From assembly GCF_024639685.1 (NCBI RefSeq), contig NZ_JAHEHX010000003.1, positions 62,001 through 126,000 on the forward strand: DNA of 64,000 nt, given 5' to 3'. This stretch comes from Polaribacter sp. GTDB taxonomy: Bacteria > Bacteroidota > Bacteroidia > Flavobacteriales > Flavobacteriaceae. The position numbers and the translations under genes are program-made. Shown one piece after another: positions 9,092 through 19,113 of the stretch. The notes beneath the pieces are model-generated. The model was given only the letters and a program-made list of their open reading frames with translations, was not told where the DNA came from and did not search any database. The stretch's first letter is position 1, and each line of letters starts with the position of its first letter.

Positions 9092-10072
9092 ATGAGAAAA
9101 ATAGTTTCATTTGTAATCTTCGCCAATTTATTGGTTTCCTGTGTTGGAAATGACAAAATGGTGTTAAAAGATTCTATAGGAAGAATAAATAAAGTAATGG
9201 TTGTTGCTAAAATTAGTGATTGGACAGGAGATATTGGCCAAGAAATAAGAAATTCCTTTGGAGAGTTGATGGTAGGTTTACCGCAGTCTGAACCTATACT
9301 ATCTGTTTCTCAAGTTGCTCCAAATGGCTTTAGTTCTATGATGAAGGCAAGTAGAAACATTTTAGTTGTTTCAGAAGGAAAACAAGCTAATTTTTCTGTA
9401 AAGCAAAATGTATATGCAAAACCTCAAACCATCATTAATGTCCAGGGTAAAGATGACAACGAAATCATAGAAATCCTTCAAAACCGTAAAGAAGAAATTA
9501 GAAAAATATTTTTAGATGCAGATATCGCATTTACTCAAGCTATATTTAACAAAGACCTAAGTAAACAACAATACAAAACCCTAAATAATTTAGGTTTAAG
9601 CTTAAACATCCCTAGTAAATTTAAAACGGTAGACGATACAGGAGATTTTTTATGGTTGCGTAATCATTTAACAAGTGGAATTGCAAAAACAGGAAGTAAT
9701 AATATTTTGGTTTACAGTCTTCCTTTAAAAGATAAAACAGCCATTGTAGACAATATTGTAAGTAGTAGAAATGAAATAGGTGAAAAATATATACCTGGTT
9801 CAGACCCGGAAACTATGCATATGATTACAGAGGCAGCTTACACACCTTTTACTTTTGATGCAATAATTGATGGCAAAAAGGCTTTTGAAACTAGAGGTAA
9901 ATGGGAAGTTAAAAATGATTTTATGGCTGGCCCTTTTTTAAATTATACAATTTTAGATGAAGCGAATAATCGTCTGATTGTAGTAGAGGGATTTACATAT
10001 GCGCCATCGATTAAGAAAAGAGCTTTTTTATTTGAATTAGAAGCAATTGCAAAGTCTTTAAAAATTAAATAA
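9092..10072 (+). CDS. DUF4837 family lipoprotein
   Basis: A 326-residue predicted lipoprotein with signal LLVSC, Cys17 being the lipidation site. The body matches my memory of the Bacteroidota-restricted DUF4837 family (motifs such as FLWLRNHL and GKWEVKNDFMAGPF). Function is unknown; location is presumably the cell envelope. It is monocistronic and ends at a bidirectional terminator shared with trpS. Confidence 0.75.
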   Translation: MRKIVSFVIFANLLVSCVGNDKMVLKDSIGRINKVMVVAKISDWTGDIGQEIRNSFGELMVGLPQSEPILSVSQVAPNGFSSMMKASRNILVVSEGKQANFSVKQNVYAKPQTIINVQGKDDNEIIEILQNRKEEIRKIFLDADIAFTQAIFNKDLSKQQYKTLNNLGLSLNIPSKFKTVDDTGDFLWLRNHLTSGIAKTGSNNILVYSLPLKDKTAIVDNIVSSRNEIGEKYIPGSDPETMHMITEAAYTPFTFDAIIDGKKAFETRGKWEVKNDFMAGPFLNYTILDEANNRLIVVEGFTYAPSIKKRAFLFELEAIAKSLKIK

Positions 10073-10090
10073 TTACTTTAATAAAAACTA

Positions 10091-10128
10091 AATATAAAAG
10101 CCGCTATTTAGCAGCTTTTATATTTTTT
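10091..10128. terminator. Bidirectional terminator between DUF4837 gene and trpS
   Basis: An 11-bp perfect stem AATATAAAAGC (10091-10101) pairs with 10114-10124, with a second 3-bp inner pairing GCT/AGC. A/T tracts on both sides allow it to work for both convergent genes; it ends beside the trpS stop codon. Confidence 0.85.
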
Positions 10129-11095
10129 AATATCCTATTTTTTTACGAACTCTTTGTAGTACTTCATTAGCAGTTTCAGTAGCTTTTTCTGCTCCAAGTT
10201 TCAAGGCTTCGTCAATTTCATGATGGTTATTCATATAATGATGATAACGTTCTCTAATAGTTTCAAACTTGCCTATAATTAATTCATACAAGGCTTGTTT
10301 TGCGTGGCCATATCCATAATTCCCACCTTCGTAATTTGCTCTCATTTCTGTAATTTGCGCATCAGAAGCTAATAATTTATATAAAGCAAATACATTATCA
10401 GTATCTGGGTCTTTAGGTTCTTCTAATGGGGTACTATCTGTTTTTATACCCATAATTTGTTTTCTTAACTTTTTATCGGTTAAAAAAATATTGATGGTAT
10501 TTTCTCTAGACTTGCTCATTTTTTCACCATCAATTCCTGGAACCAATTTTGTATTCTCTTGAATTTTAGCTTTTGGAGCTACCAATGTTTCTCCAACCAC
10601 ATTGTTAAACCTGTTGGCAACATCTCTGGTCATTTCTAAGTGCTGTAATTGATCTTTACCTACAGGTACAATTTCTGCATCATACAATAAAATATCTGCG
10701 GCCATTAACATTGGGTAGGTAAATAGACCTGAATTTACATCAGATAAACGGTCTGCTTTGTCTTTAAAACTATGAGCCAATGTTAACCTTTGGTAAGGAA
10801 AGTAACAACTTAAATACCAACTTAATTCAGTTACTTGAGGTATGTCGCTTTGTCTATAGAAAACAGTTTTGCTAATGTCTAAACCACATGCAAGCCAAGT
10901 AGCAGCAGTACTATAAGTGTTTTCCCTTAACTGTTTACCATCTTTAATTTGAGTTAAAGAGTGCATGTCTGCAATAAAAAGAAACGCTTCGTTTTTAGGA
11001 TCATTTGCCATTTCTATTGCTGGTAAAACAGCTCCTAAAAGATTTCCTAAATGTGGTGTTCCTGTACTTTGTACTCCTGTTAAAATTCTAGACAT
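10127..11095 (-). CDS. trpS: Tryptophanyl-tRNA synthetase
   Basis: Class I aminoacyl-tRNA synthetase of 322 residues charging tRNA-Trp. The HIGH-like motif is TPHLGN (13-18) and the KMSKS loop is intact (192-196, in GEKMSKSREN). Length and the GKDQLQHLEMTRD region match bacterial TrpRS. It stands alone on the minus strand between convergent DUF4837 and divergent acyltransferase genes. Confidence 0.96.
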   Translation of the reverse strand: MSRILTGVQSTGTPHLGNLLGAVLPAIEMANDPKNEAFLFIADMHSLTQIKDGKQLRENTYSTAATWLACGLDISKTVFYRQSDIPQVTELSWYLSCYFPYQRLTLAHSFKDKADRLSDVNSGLFTYPMLMAADILLYDAEIVPVGKDQLQHLEMTRDVANRFNNVVGETLVAPKAKIQENTKLVPGIDGEKMSKSRENTINIFLTDKKLRKQIMGIKTDSTPLEEPKDPDTDNVFALYKLLASDAQITEMRANYEGGNYGYGHAKQALYELIIGKFETIRERYHHYMNNHHEIDEALKLGAEKATETANEVLQRVRKKIGY

Positions 11096-11203
11096 TTATT
11101 AAAGTTTATCAAATTTTATTTAAAAAAAATTAAACGAAATTTTAAGTATTGTAGTACAAAAATAAGGTTTTGCACTTAAATTATATCAAAGAAAAGAAAT
11201 TAC

Positions 11204-11211
11204 TATTTTTG
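11204..11211 (+). promoter_or_regulatory. -7 promoter box upstream of the acyltransferase gene
   Basis: TATTTTTG matches the Bacteroidota -7 consensus TAnnTTTG, 40 bases before the start codon. No good -33 TTTG partner at 19-21 bp was found, so support is partial. Confidence 0.35.
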
Positions 11212-11251
11212 TCTGTATTTTGTTTTAAAAAAAAGTTAAGAAAACTCTATT

Positions 11252-12043
11252 TTGAAATTTATAAAAATTCCATTCTTATTACTTTGGCGTATTTGGTTTT
11301 ATATGTTAATGACAATTACCATTTTAATAATGGTACCATTTATGTTAATTTTAACGGCTAAAGAATCGTATTACCCTGTGTTTTGGAAAATGGTAAGACT
11401 TTGGTCTTTCACATTGATTTATGGTATTGGCTTTTGTTTGAAAATTACCAAAGATAAAAATATAGAAGAAAATAAAAGCTATATGTTTTGTCCAAATCAT
11501 AGCTCTTTAATGGATCCTTTTGTCATGGTTGCTTTAAGTAAAAACCCAATTGTTTTTATTGGTAAAAAAGAGCTGGTCAAAATACCAATTTTTGGTTTTT
11601 TTTATAAAAGAGTTGTGATAATGGTAGATAGAAGCTGCCCAAAGAGTAGAAAAAGAGTATTTAGAAAAGCAAAAGAGAAATTAAGGAACGGAGTTAGTAT
11701 GGGTATTTTTCCAGAAGGACTGGTTCCCACTGAAAACATACCATTAGCACCTTTTAAAAATGGAGCATTTAGCTTGGCAATAGAGTTTCAAATTCCTGTA
11801 GTACCACAAGTTTATTATGATTGTAAACGTCTGTTCTCTTGGGATTTTTTTAAAGGTGGCCCAGGTGTTTTTAGAATCCATCAAAAAAATTTTATTGAAA
11901 CTAAAAAATTAACATTAGCTGATGTAGATCAACTTAAAAAGCAGACCTTTGACTTAATTTATCAAGACTTGATAAATGATAAAAAGTATATGAAAGATAC
12001 TAACAGACCAAATAATGAGCAAAAGTTTAAATCACCTTTATAG
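11252..12043 (+). CDS. 1-acyl-sn-glycerol-3-phosphate acyltransferase (PlsC family)
   Basis: Membrane-associated lysophospholipid acyltransferase of 263 residues. An N-terminal membrane segment (about 7-35) precedes the HX4D catalytic motif in NHSSLMD (His83, Asp88) and the substrate motif FPEG (153-156). It would acylate lysophosphatidic acid or a related lipid. The start is a TTG codon; an in-frame ATG at codon 18 would cut the membrane anchor, so TTG is preferred. Its last 29 bases overlap the next gene, indicating cotranscription. Confidence 0.88.
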   Translation: MKFIKIPFLLLWRIWFYMLMTITILIMVPFMLILTAKESYYPVFWKMVRLWSFTLIYGIGFCLKITKDKNIEENKSYMFCPNHSSLMDPFVMVALSKNPIVFIGKKELVKIPIFGFFYKRVVIMVDRSCPKSRKRVFRKAKEKLRNGVSMGIFPEGLVPTENIPLAPFKNGAFSLAIEFQIPVVPQVYYDCKRLFSWDFFKGGPGVFRIHQKNFIETKKLTLADVDQLKKQTFDLIYQDLINDKKYMKDTNRPNNEQKFKSPL

Positions 12044-12653
12044 CGCAAAAGAAGAGAAACTGAATGTTATTTCTCATGGTTTGGGTTTACTTCTAAGCAG
12101 CATCGCTTTTCCTTTTTTAATTTACAAAGCACAAGATTTTGAAGGGTTTTGGCAGCCAGTAAGTTTTATTATTTACGGCTTAAGTATGATTGTTTTATAT
12201 GCAACATCTACATTTTATCATGCAACTAAGGATCCAAAAAAAAGTAGAAAACTAAACATTTTAGATCATGCAGCAATCTATATTTTAATTGCTGGTAGCT
12301 ATTCCCCTTTTTGTTTGGTGGGTTTAAACTCAGACTTGGGTTGGTATATGTTTTTGTTTGTTTGGCTTTTTGCTTTAGTAGGTGTTATTTTAAAGTTTTT
12401 TTTTACAGGTAGATTTGATAAAGTTTCTACAGCCATGTATTTACTTATGGGTTGGCAAATACTATTTTTCATTAAACCCTTAATGAATAGTATTTCTGCT
12501 GAAAACTTTTACTATTTGTTAGCTGGTGGTATCTTTTATTCTATTGGAGCAGTCTTATATTCAATTAAAAGGATGCCTTATAATCATGCAATTTTTCATG
12601 TATTTGTATTGCTTGGAAGTTTCTCACATTTTTTAGGTATTTATAACTTATAA
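12015..12653 (+). CDS. Hemolysin III / PAQR-like membrane protein
   Basis: Seven-helix protein of 212 residues in the HlyIII/YqfA branch of the PAQR family. Family metal-site motifs are present: the early ISHGLG, STFYH, LDHAAIYILIAGSYSPF, and a C-terminal His pair in NHAIFH. The usual family name implies haemolysis, but most members are housekeeping membrane proteins linked to lipid homeostasis; coexpression with an acyltransferase fits that. Its end overlaps by 6 bases the convergent CYTH gene. Confidence 0.85.
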   Translation: MSKSLNHLYSAKEEKLNVISHGLGLLLSSIAFPFLIYKAQDFEGFWQPVSFIIYGLSMIVLYATSTFYHATKDPKKSRKLNILDHAAIYILIAGSYSPFCLVGLNSDLGWYMFLFVWLFALVGVILKFFFTGRFDKVSTAMYLLMGWQILFFIKPLMNSISAENFYYLLAGGIFYSIGAVLYSIKRMPYNHAIFHVFVLLGSFSHFLGIYNL

Positions 12654-13124
12654 CACCCAGTTTTTAAAAGGATTTTTACTCAAGTTAGAGTTGTAATATT
12701 TAGAATCTCCTGTAACTTCTTTTCCCAGCCATGCTGGCTTATGGAAGCTTTCGTTTTCTGAATTAAGTTCTATTTCAGCAATAATTAAACCCTCATTATC
12801 TCCATAAAATTCATCTACTTCAAAAGTAAGGTGATCGTTTTTAATGAAGTACCTTGTTTTTTCTATTATCGATTCTTCACATAGTAAAAGTAAATTTTCA
12901 GCATCAGAAATTGTTATTTCTTTTTCCCATTCAAATCTTGTAGTACCTGATTTATTAGACTTGCCTTTTACAGTTAAATATGCGTTATCATCTTGAATTC
13001 TAACTCTTACAGTTCTTTTTTTATCCGTGTTTAAATACCCTTGTTTTAAAGTATTTGACTGATATACTAACTTCTTAAACTCGTTATTATTTACTAAAAA
13101 TTTACGTTCAATTTCTAAACTCAT
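12648..13124 (-). CDS. CYTH domain protein (triphosphate tunnel metalloenzyme)
   Basis: A 158-residue single-domain CYTH protein. The signature ExExK is at the N-terminus (Glu4, Glu6, Lys8 in LEIERKFL), followed by alternating charged strands expected to line the tunnel (TVRVRI, TVKGK, FEWEKEI, EVDEFYG, AEIEL). Bacterial members hydrolyse inorganic tripolyphosphate or related triphosphates; adenylate cyclase activity is less likely. Transcribed alone. Confidence 0.88.
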   Translation of the reverse strand: MSLEIERKFLVNNNEFKKLVYQSNTLKQGYLNTDKKRTVRVRIQDDNAYLTVKGKSNKSGTTRFEWEKEITISDAENLLLLCEESIIEKTRYFIKNDHLTFEVDEFYGDNEGLIIAEIELNSENESFHKPAWLGKEVTGDSKYYNSNLSKNPFKNWVL

Positions 13125-13185
13125 ATTATCTGAAGTTAATTTATACTTATGTATTTGATTTAATCGTTAAGTTATAATAATTAAA

Positions 13186-13193
13186 TATCTTTG
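13186..13193 (+). promoter_or_regulatory. -7 promoter box for porZ-recO-TonB receptor
   Basis: TATCTTTG matches TAnnTTTG and lies 19 bases before ATG 13212. Its position makes the upstream in-frame TTG at 13191 untenable as a start, since that codon lies inside the box. Confidence 0.5.
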
Positions 13194-13211
13194 ATTAAGA
13201 ATTACAACGTT

Positions 13212-15545
13212 ATGAAAAAAATATTTTTATCATACTTTTTATTTATTGTTTATGGACTTTTTTCACAAGTTGATTACAGTAATTCTTGGGAAGATTTTTA
13301 TTCCTATAATAATATTAAAGATTTCGTAAAAGTAGACAATATTATTTATGCTTTAGCCGATAATGCTGTATTTACATACAACGAAACTACCTTAGAAACC
13401 AAGAAGTTTTCTTCTATACAAGGTTTGTCTGGAGAAACAACATCTGCGATTTTTTATAATGAAACTGAAAAACGTTTAGTTATTGGTTACGAAAATGGTT
13501 TGATTGAGGTTATTGATGATAATGGAGAAATTACCATATCATCTGACATTACAAACTTTAATCAGACAGGGTTAAAAAGAATTAATCACATAAGTGAATT
13601 TGAAAATACATTATACTTGTCTACACCTTTTGCTATTGTTGAATATGATATTGAAAATTTAGAATTTGGCGACACCTTTTTTATAGGTGATAAATCAACT
13701 TTATTAAACATAAATCAAACATTAATAGCTAATAATGTAATCTATGCAGCTACAGAAGATGGTATTTTTATAGCTGATGTAAATAGTAACTTATTAATAG
13801 ATTTCAACAATTGGAAGCAACTGTTTGATGGTCGAAATTTTAGTAATATATCACTTTTTAATAACCAAGTTTATATTTCTGAAGGGAATAGATTGTATCA
13901 ATTACTAGAAAATAATACTTTAAATCAAATAAGAGATTTTTCTGAAACAGTTTTAGGTTTGAAAAATTCAGATAATCATTTGACAGCTACTTTAAATAAA
14001 AAAACAATTGTTTTAGATAATACAAATAATGAGATTTCTGAATTTACAACAACATCTGATTTCGATTTTACATTATCGAATTCTTTATTTATAAATAACA
14101 CTATTTACTTAGGAACTAAGGAATTTGGAATTTTAAAAACAAATATAAATCAAATAGATGTTTTTGAAGAAATCCATCCTCAAGGACCATCGTCCAATGA
14201 TGTTTTTTCAATTGATGTAAAAGATGATAACCTATGGGTTGTATATGGAGGTTATGATATTACCTATACATCTATTTATAAAAAAGCAGGTTTTAGTCAT
14301 TATGTAGAAGGAAATTGGATAAACACACAATTTGACCCTAATTTTCCAGTAATCGATTTGAATCATGTTACTATAGATCCAAATGCAGAAAATAGGGTTT
14401 ATATAAGTTCATTTGGAGATACAGGAGCTATAAACTCAGTTTCTACAGGTGGTTTATTAGTTGTTGAAAATAACGAAATAAGTACCTTTTACAATCATTT
14501 AAATAGTGGTTTAGAAGATTTAGAACCAACACAACCTAATAGAGTAACATTAAGAATTAGTGGCTCTGCCTTTGATAGAGAAGGTAATTTATGGGTAGCA
14601 AATATTAATAGAACAGACGAACTTAAAAAATTATCACCTTCTGGAGTTTGGAATAGCTATGATTTAAGTGGATTGAAAACCAATCCAAAAGAATTTGGTT
14701 TAAGTGAAATTGCCATAGATAATAATCAAACTATTTGGATGGGTACCAGAAGAAATGGAATTTATGCTTTTAATGAAATTGGAAACAGATCTAGAGTTTT
14801 ATTAAATACACCTAATTTAGGTAGTTTACCAGATACAGATGTGCTAACAGTAGCTGTTGATAGATCTAATAGAGTTTGGATTGGAACTAGAACAGGAATG
14901 GTTGTTTTTAGAAATTCTGCTACCGTTTTTGATGCAGAAGTTTTAAATGCACAACCTGTAATCATAGAAGAAAATGGAGTAGGAGAACGTTTATTAGGTG
15001 ATCAAAGAGTGAATTCTATAAAAGTTGATGGTGCAGATAACAAATGGTTTGGAACAGAGAGCGGAGGTGTGTTGTACACAAATCCTTCAGGAACAACAAC
15101 ATTAAATAACTTTAGTACTCAAAATTCACCTTTGCCTTCTAATAAAATCTTAAAAATTGCCATAGATGATTCCAGTGGAAAAGTATTTTTTGCAACTGAC
15201 AAGGGTATTGTAGCATATAATAGTAATGTAGCTCCATTTGGAGATGTTTTAGAAGAAGTTTATGCATATCCTAACCCTGCTTTAAACAACCATAACACAG
15301 TAACAATTACAGGTAGAAATGGAAATAGTTTACCTAAAGGGACTAATGTGAAAATCTTAGATATTGCAGGCTATTTAGTGTATGAAACAAATGTTGTAGA
15401 AGGCCAAGAATTACAAGGAGGTAAAGTAGTTTGGAATAAAAAGAATCTTGCAGGTAGAAGAGTAGCATCCGGTGTTTATATTGTTTTACTTTCTAATGAC
15501 GATGCTTCAGAGACCACCACCACTAAAATTGCAATTGTAAATTAA
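13212..15545 (+). CDS. porZ: PorZ-like type IX secretion protein, propeller plus sorting domain
   Basis: A 777-residue secreted protein, close to the 776 residues of Porphyromonas PorZ. After a signal peptide (MKKIFLSYFLF...FSQ) come two-component-regulator-type propeller repeats, with recurring motifs such as LWVANIN, IWMGTRRNGIYAF, VWIGTRTGMVVF and KWFGTESGGVLY. It ends in a type A T9SS sorting domain beginning YPNPALNN and closing with GVYIVLLS and KIAIVN. In Porphyromonas PorZ works with PorU in the attachment complex that anchors T9SS cargo. The next gene, recO, shares one base with its stop codon. Assignment as PorZ rather than a generic propeller protein rests on length, architecture and the recO neighbour. 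Confidence 0.8.
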   Translation: MKKIFLSYFLFIVYGLFSQVDYSNSWEDFYSYNNIKDFVKVDNIIYALADNAVFTYNETTLETKKFSSIQGLSGETTSAIFYNETEKRLVIGYENGLIEVIDDNGEITISSDITNFNQTGLKRINHISEFENTLYLSTPFAIVEYDIENLEFGDTFFIGDKSTLLNINQTLIANNVIYAATEDGIFIADVNSNLLIDFNNWKQLFDGRNFSNISLFNNQVYISEGNRLYQLLENNTLNQIRDFSETVLGLKNSDNHLTATLNKKTIVLDNTNNEISEFTTTSDFDFTLSNSLFINNTIYLGTKEFGILKTNINQIDVFEEIHPQGPSSNDVFSIDVKDDNLWVVYGGYDITYTSIYKKAGFSHYVEGNWINTQFDPNFPVIDLNHVTIDPNAENRVYISSFGDTGAINSVSTGGLLVVENNEISTFYNHLNSGLEDLEPTQPNRVTLRISGSAFDREGNLWVANINRTDELKKLSPSGVWNSYDLSGLKTNPKEFGLSEIAIDNNQTIWMGTRRNGIYAFNEIGNRSRVLLNTPNLGSLPDTDVLTVAVDRSNRVWIGTRTGMVVFRNSATVFDAEVLNAQPVIIEENGVGERLLGDQRVNSIKVDGADNKWFGTESGGVLYTNPSGTTTLNNFSTQNSPLPSNKILKIAIDDSSGKVFFATDKGIVAYNSNVAPFGDVLEEVYAYPNPALNNHNTVTITGRNGNSLPKGTNVKILDIAGYLVYETNVVEGQELQGGKVVWNKKNLAGRRVASGVYIVLLSNDDASETTTTKIAIVN

Positions 15546-16267
15546 TGGCAGTTGTAACCACAAAAGCAATTGTGCTTAGCGCTTTAAAATATGGTGATAC
15601 CAGTTTAATTGTAAAATGCTATACACAAGAAGAAGGTATTAAAACTTATATGGTTAGAGGAGTTTTAAAACCTAAAAAGAAAGGCATAACTGCTGCTTAT
15701 TTTCAGCCTTTAACACAACTAAAAATAGTTGCGAATCATAATACTAAAAACACTTTAAATTCACTTAAAGAGGTTCAGGTTTATCATCCATATAAAACAG
15801 TTTATAACAATATTGTAAAACAATCTGTAGTTTTATTCTTGTCAGAAGTACTAAACTATGCTATACAAGAAGAAGAACAGAATGCAACTTTATATGAGTA
15901 TATAGAAACAACTTTACAATGGTTAGATTTGCATGATAATGTAGCTAACTTTCACTTGTTATTTTTGCTAAATTTAACTGGTTTTTTGGGTTTTTATCCA
16001 GAATTATCAGATGCTAATAAAAATGGTTTTGATTTGGCAGAGGGTGTGTTCTCTGAAAACTATGCAAACAAAAATGTAATCTACAAAAATGATTTTTATC
16101 AGTTTAAAAAGCTTTTGGGCATAAATTTTGATAAGATACAAGAAGTGTCTTTCAGTAAAGAAGAAAGGCAAATAGTTTTACAGATTATAATTCAGTATTT
16201 TAAACTACATTTGGGCAATTTTAGAAATCCTAAATCTTTACAAGTTTTAGAAACCGTTTTTAGTTAA
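15545..16267 (+). CDS. recO: DNA repair protein RecO
   Basis: Recombination mediator of the RecFOR pathway, 240 residues, cytoplasmic. The N-terminal OB fold is recognisable (TTKAIVLSALKYGDTSLIVKCYT, then a VRGVLKPKKK basic segment), followed by the helical C-terminal domain with LNLTGFLGFYPEL. It helps load RecA on SSB-coated DNA. Start ATG overlaps the porZ stop by one base and its own stop overlaps the TonB-receptor start, so the three genes are one operon. Confidence 0.92.
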   Translation: MAVVTTKAIVLSALKYGDTSLIVKCYTQEEGIKTYMVRGVLKPKKKGITAAYFQPLTQLKIVANHNTKNTLNSLKEVQVYHPYKTVYNNIVKQSVVLFLSEVLNYAIQEEEQNATLYEYIETTLQWLDLHDNVANFHLLFLLNLTGFLGFYPELSDANKNGFDLAEGVFSENYANKNVIYKNDFYQFKKLLGINFDKIQEVSFSKEERQIVLQIIIQYFKLHLGNFRNPKSLQVLETVFS

Positions 16268-18756
16268 TGAAGAAGAACATTTTCATTTATATTATTTTTT
16301 TTATTTGTGGTTCAACACTCGCGCAAACCGTTAAAGTTTTAGATAAAGAAACAGGAAGAGGAGTTAAAAATGTGAGTATTTTTAATGAAGCAAATACCAT
16401 AAGTTTAACTACAAATAAAGAGGGTTTTGCAGACGTTTCTTTATTAAAAGATAATGAGGTTATTTTATTTTCTCACATTTCTTATGCAGTTTATCGCATT
16501 AAAAAAGCCAATCTAAAGAATCGAAATTTTGTTATTCAGCTTATCAAAGAGTCAGAACAATTAGATGAAGTAGTTATTTCTGCTTTTAAGAAAGATGTTA
16601 AAACCAAAAGAATTGCAGAGAGAATTGCTGTAATTTCTAAGAAAGATATTCGCAAAATTTCTCCTCAAACTTCTGCAGATTTATTAGCAGCAATTCCAGG
16701 CATTAAAGTACAAAAATCGCAATTTGGAGGAGGTAGTCCTGTGATTAGAGGAATGGAATCTAATAGAGTTTTATTAGTGGTAGATGGAGTTAGAATGAAT
16801 AATGCTATTTACAGGAAAGGGCATTTGCAAAACGCAATAACACTATCGCCTAATTTATTAGAAAAAACCGAAGTTGTTTTTGGACCATCTTCTGTAGTCT
16901 ACGGTTCAGATGCTTTAGGAGGTGTAATTCACTACTATACAAAAACGCCTAAATTATCAGAAAATAACGAAGTTAACAGTCAGTTTTTTTCTAGATATTC
17001 TTCTGTAAATCAAGAAATAACCACGAGTATATCTGCTGAATTAAGTTTTAAAAGATGGGCGTCTTTTACCAGTATTTCATATTCAGATTTTGGTGATTTA
17101 AGAGCTGGTAAAAAAAGAAGTCATGGCTTTGAAAATTGGGGTAACGTATTTTATCATTCAGAAAATGTGAATGAAAATTATGCTGCAACCCCTACTTTAA
17201 ATACAAATCCAAATCTATTAAGAAATACAGGGTATAACCAAACTGATTTTTTGCAGAAATTTTTTGTACCATTATTAAAAGATACTGATTTAAAGGTAAA
17301 CTTACAATATTCAACTTCATCAAATATTAAAAGATTTGATAGACTTACAGAATTAACAGATCTTACAGATGTTTCTTCATTAAAATTTGCAGAATGGTAT
17401 TATGGCCCTCAGCAAAGACTTTTATTATCGTCTCAACTCGATTTGTATCCTCGAAAAAATTGGTTAGAAACAGTTGCTATAACTGCGGCTTTTCAAAATA
17501 TTAAAGAAAGTAGAATTCAAAGAAAATTTGGAAGTTTAGACAGATCTTACAGAGAAGAAATCGTAAATGTTTTTAGTTTAAATGGTGATTTTTCTGTGCC
17601 TTTATCTAATAATAACTCAAGATTATTATCTTATGGTTTTGAGTTTGCTTATAATGATGTTGGTTCTACTTCTTATGGGAAAACTTTAAATATAGAAAGT
17701 GATCAAATAAATGGTTTTTCTAACGATTTTAAGGTGCAGTCTAGATATCCAGATGGAGGAAGTAATTTTCTAACATCTGCTGTTTACGTTGGTTATAGAC
17801 AAGATTTAACAAAGAAATCTACCTTAAATACTGGGGTTCGATTTACAAACATCAATAAAAATGCAAATTGGCTAGATGAAACTTTTTTAACTTTCGAAGA
17901 TAAAAGTATATCAAGAAATAACTCTGCAGTAACAGCTACTTTAGGCTATGTTTTTAAACCGAATAAAAATTGGCAATTAAATAGTGTTTTATCTTCTGGT
18001 TTTAGATCTCCAAATATAGATGATGTAGGTCGTGTTCGAGAAAAAGCAGGTAATGTTACCATTCCTAACATACTTGTGAGTCCTGAGTTTGCTTATAATG
18101 CAGAACTAGGGTTGTTTAAATACTTTAATAAAAAGAAATTTCGTTTAGGATCCAATATTTATTATACACTTTTAGATAATTATATTCAAAGAGACTTTGT
18201 GTACAATGCAGATGGCTCTATTTTGCAAGTAGAATTTGATGGTGAGTTTGGAAATGCTGTAAATAATCAGAATATGGGTACAGCTTATATTTTTGGATAT
18301 ACTGCTAATTATTTGGGTAAAATTTCTAAAACAATAAATACCTCTGGTTTTGTTACTTATACAAAAGGAAGAACTTACGATACTAAAGAACCAATGTCTT
18401 CTATACCACCACTATTTGGTCAGTTTGAACTGAATTATAAAAAAGAGAAAATTGCTTTAGGAGCCGAATTTAGATTCAATAGCAAAAAAGATATTGAAGA
18501 TTTTAATATTACAGAAGGTATAGATAACCACGATTTAACACCAGTTGTGAATGCAAATGCAACTAATGAAGAAGATATTTATTTTGGTTCTCCAAGTTGG
18601 ATGACCTTTGGTGTAAATGGGTCTTATGATTTTAATACTAATTTTTCTATACAAGCAAGATTAGATAATGTTTTTGATGAACACTATATAGAGTTTGCTT
18701 CGGGTGTTTCCTCTCCAGGAAGAAACTTGTCTGTTTCTATTTTGGCTAATTTTTAA
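16267..18756 (+). CDS. TonB-dependent outer-membrane receptor
   Basis: An 829-residue receptor: signal peptide to about residue 20 (STLAQ), an N-terminal carboxypeptidase-regulatory-like domain (about 21-95), then a plug domain with GGGSPVIRGMESNRVLLVVDGVRMNN and GPSSVVYGSDALGGVI, and a beta-barrel ending in a terminal aromatic Phe as outer-membrane proteins do. It imports a bulky ligand across the outer membrane using TonB energy. There is no SusD partner, so a metal chelate or vitamin is as likely as a glycan; the ligand cannot be told. Confidence 0.93.
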   Translation: MKKNIFIYIIFFICGSTLAQTVKVLDKETGRGVKNVSIFNEANTISLTTNKEGFADVSLLKDNEVILFSHISYAVYRIKKANLKNRNFVIQLIKESEQLDEVVISAFKKDVKTKRIAERIAVISKKDIRKISPQTSADLLAAIPGIKVQKSQFGGGSPVIRGMESNRVLLVVDGVRMNNAIYRKGHLQNAITLSPNLLEKTEVVFGPSSVVYGSDALGGVIHYYTKTPKLSENNEVNSQFFSRYSSVNQEITTSISAELSFKRWASFTSISYSDFGDLRAGKKRSHGFENWGNVFYHSENVNENYAATPTLNTNPNLLRNTGYNQTDFLQKFFVPLLKDTDLKVNLQYSTSSNIKRFDRLTELTDLTDVSSLKFAEWYYGPQQRLLLSSQLDLYPRKNWLETVAITAAFQNIKESRIQRKFGSLDRSYREEIVNVFSLNGDFSVPLSNNNSRLLSYGFEFAYNDVGSTSYGKTLNIESDQINGFSNDFKVQSRYPDGGSNFLTSAVYVGYRQDLTKKSTLNTGVRFTNINKNANWLDETFLTFEDKSISRNNSAVTATLGYVFKPNKNWQLNSVLSSGFRSPNIDDVGRVREKAGNVTIPNILVSPEFAYNAELGLFKYFNKKKFRLGSNIYYTLLDNYIQRDFVYNADGSILQVEFDGEFGNAVNNQNMGTAYIFGYTANYLGKISKTINTSGFVTYTKGRTYDTKEPMSSIPPLFGQFELNYKKEKIALGAEFRFNSKKDIEDFNITEGIDNHDLTPVVNANATNEEDIYFGSPSWMTFGVNGSYDFNTNFSIQARLDNVFDEHYIEFASGVSSPGRNLSVSILANF

Positions 18757-18761
18757 TGAAG

Positions 18762-19109
18762 TTATTTAATTCGCTTTCCTTCATCATTAAAATTTTCATT
18801 TATTGCACGCTCTGTTTTTATTAAGCTCACTAATATTGATAGCGCTACAAAAACCATAGGTTGCCAGGTTAATTGTTCTTTACTAATGCTTGTTAATAGT
18901 AATGCTGCTAAAAAAGATATGCCACTATATTTAAAAAATACTAAATTAAAAGTAGTGTTGGCAAAATGCCAAATATCTTCATTTTGCATCGCTTTTGGAG
19001 TTCTATAGCCATACAAACTATTTATTTTTTTTGGTGGAAATTTCCAAAAAATAATACTAATTAAAAATAATACTCCATTAGTTGTTAGTATATAAATATA
19101 AGGTCCCAT
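18762..19109 (-). CDS. SdpI-like membrane protein
   Basis: A 115-residue protein with three hydrophobic segments and the SdpI/YhfL family signature NSLYGYRTPKAMQNEDIWHFAN. SdpI gives immunity to a toxin in Bacillus, but short single-domain relatives are widespread and uncharacterised. It is the last gene of a three-gene minus-strand operon, 4 bases after tesB. It converges with the TonB receptor with 5 bases between, and I see no terminator there. Confidence 0.8.
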   Translation of the reverse strand: MGPYIYILTTNGVLFLISIIFWKFPPKKINSLYGYRTPKAMQNEDIWHFANTTFNLVFFKYSGISFLAALLLTSISKEQLTWQPMVFVALSILVSLIKTERAINENFNDEGKRIK

Positions 19110-19113
19110 AATT

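Noticed and set aside
13191..13211. TTG start for porZ at 13191
   Set aside because: The codon lies in the TATCTTTG promoter box, and ATG 13212 gives a clean signal peptide.
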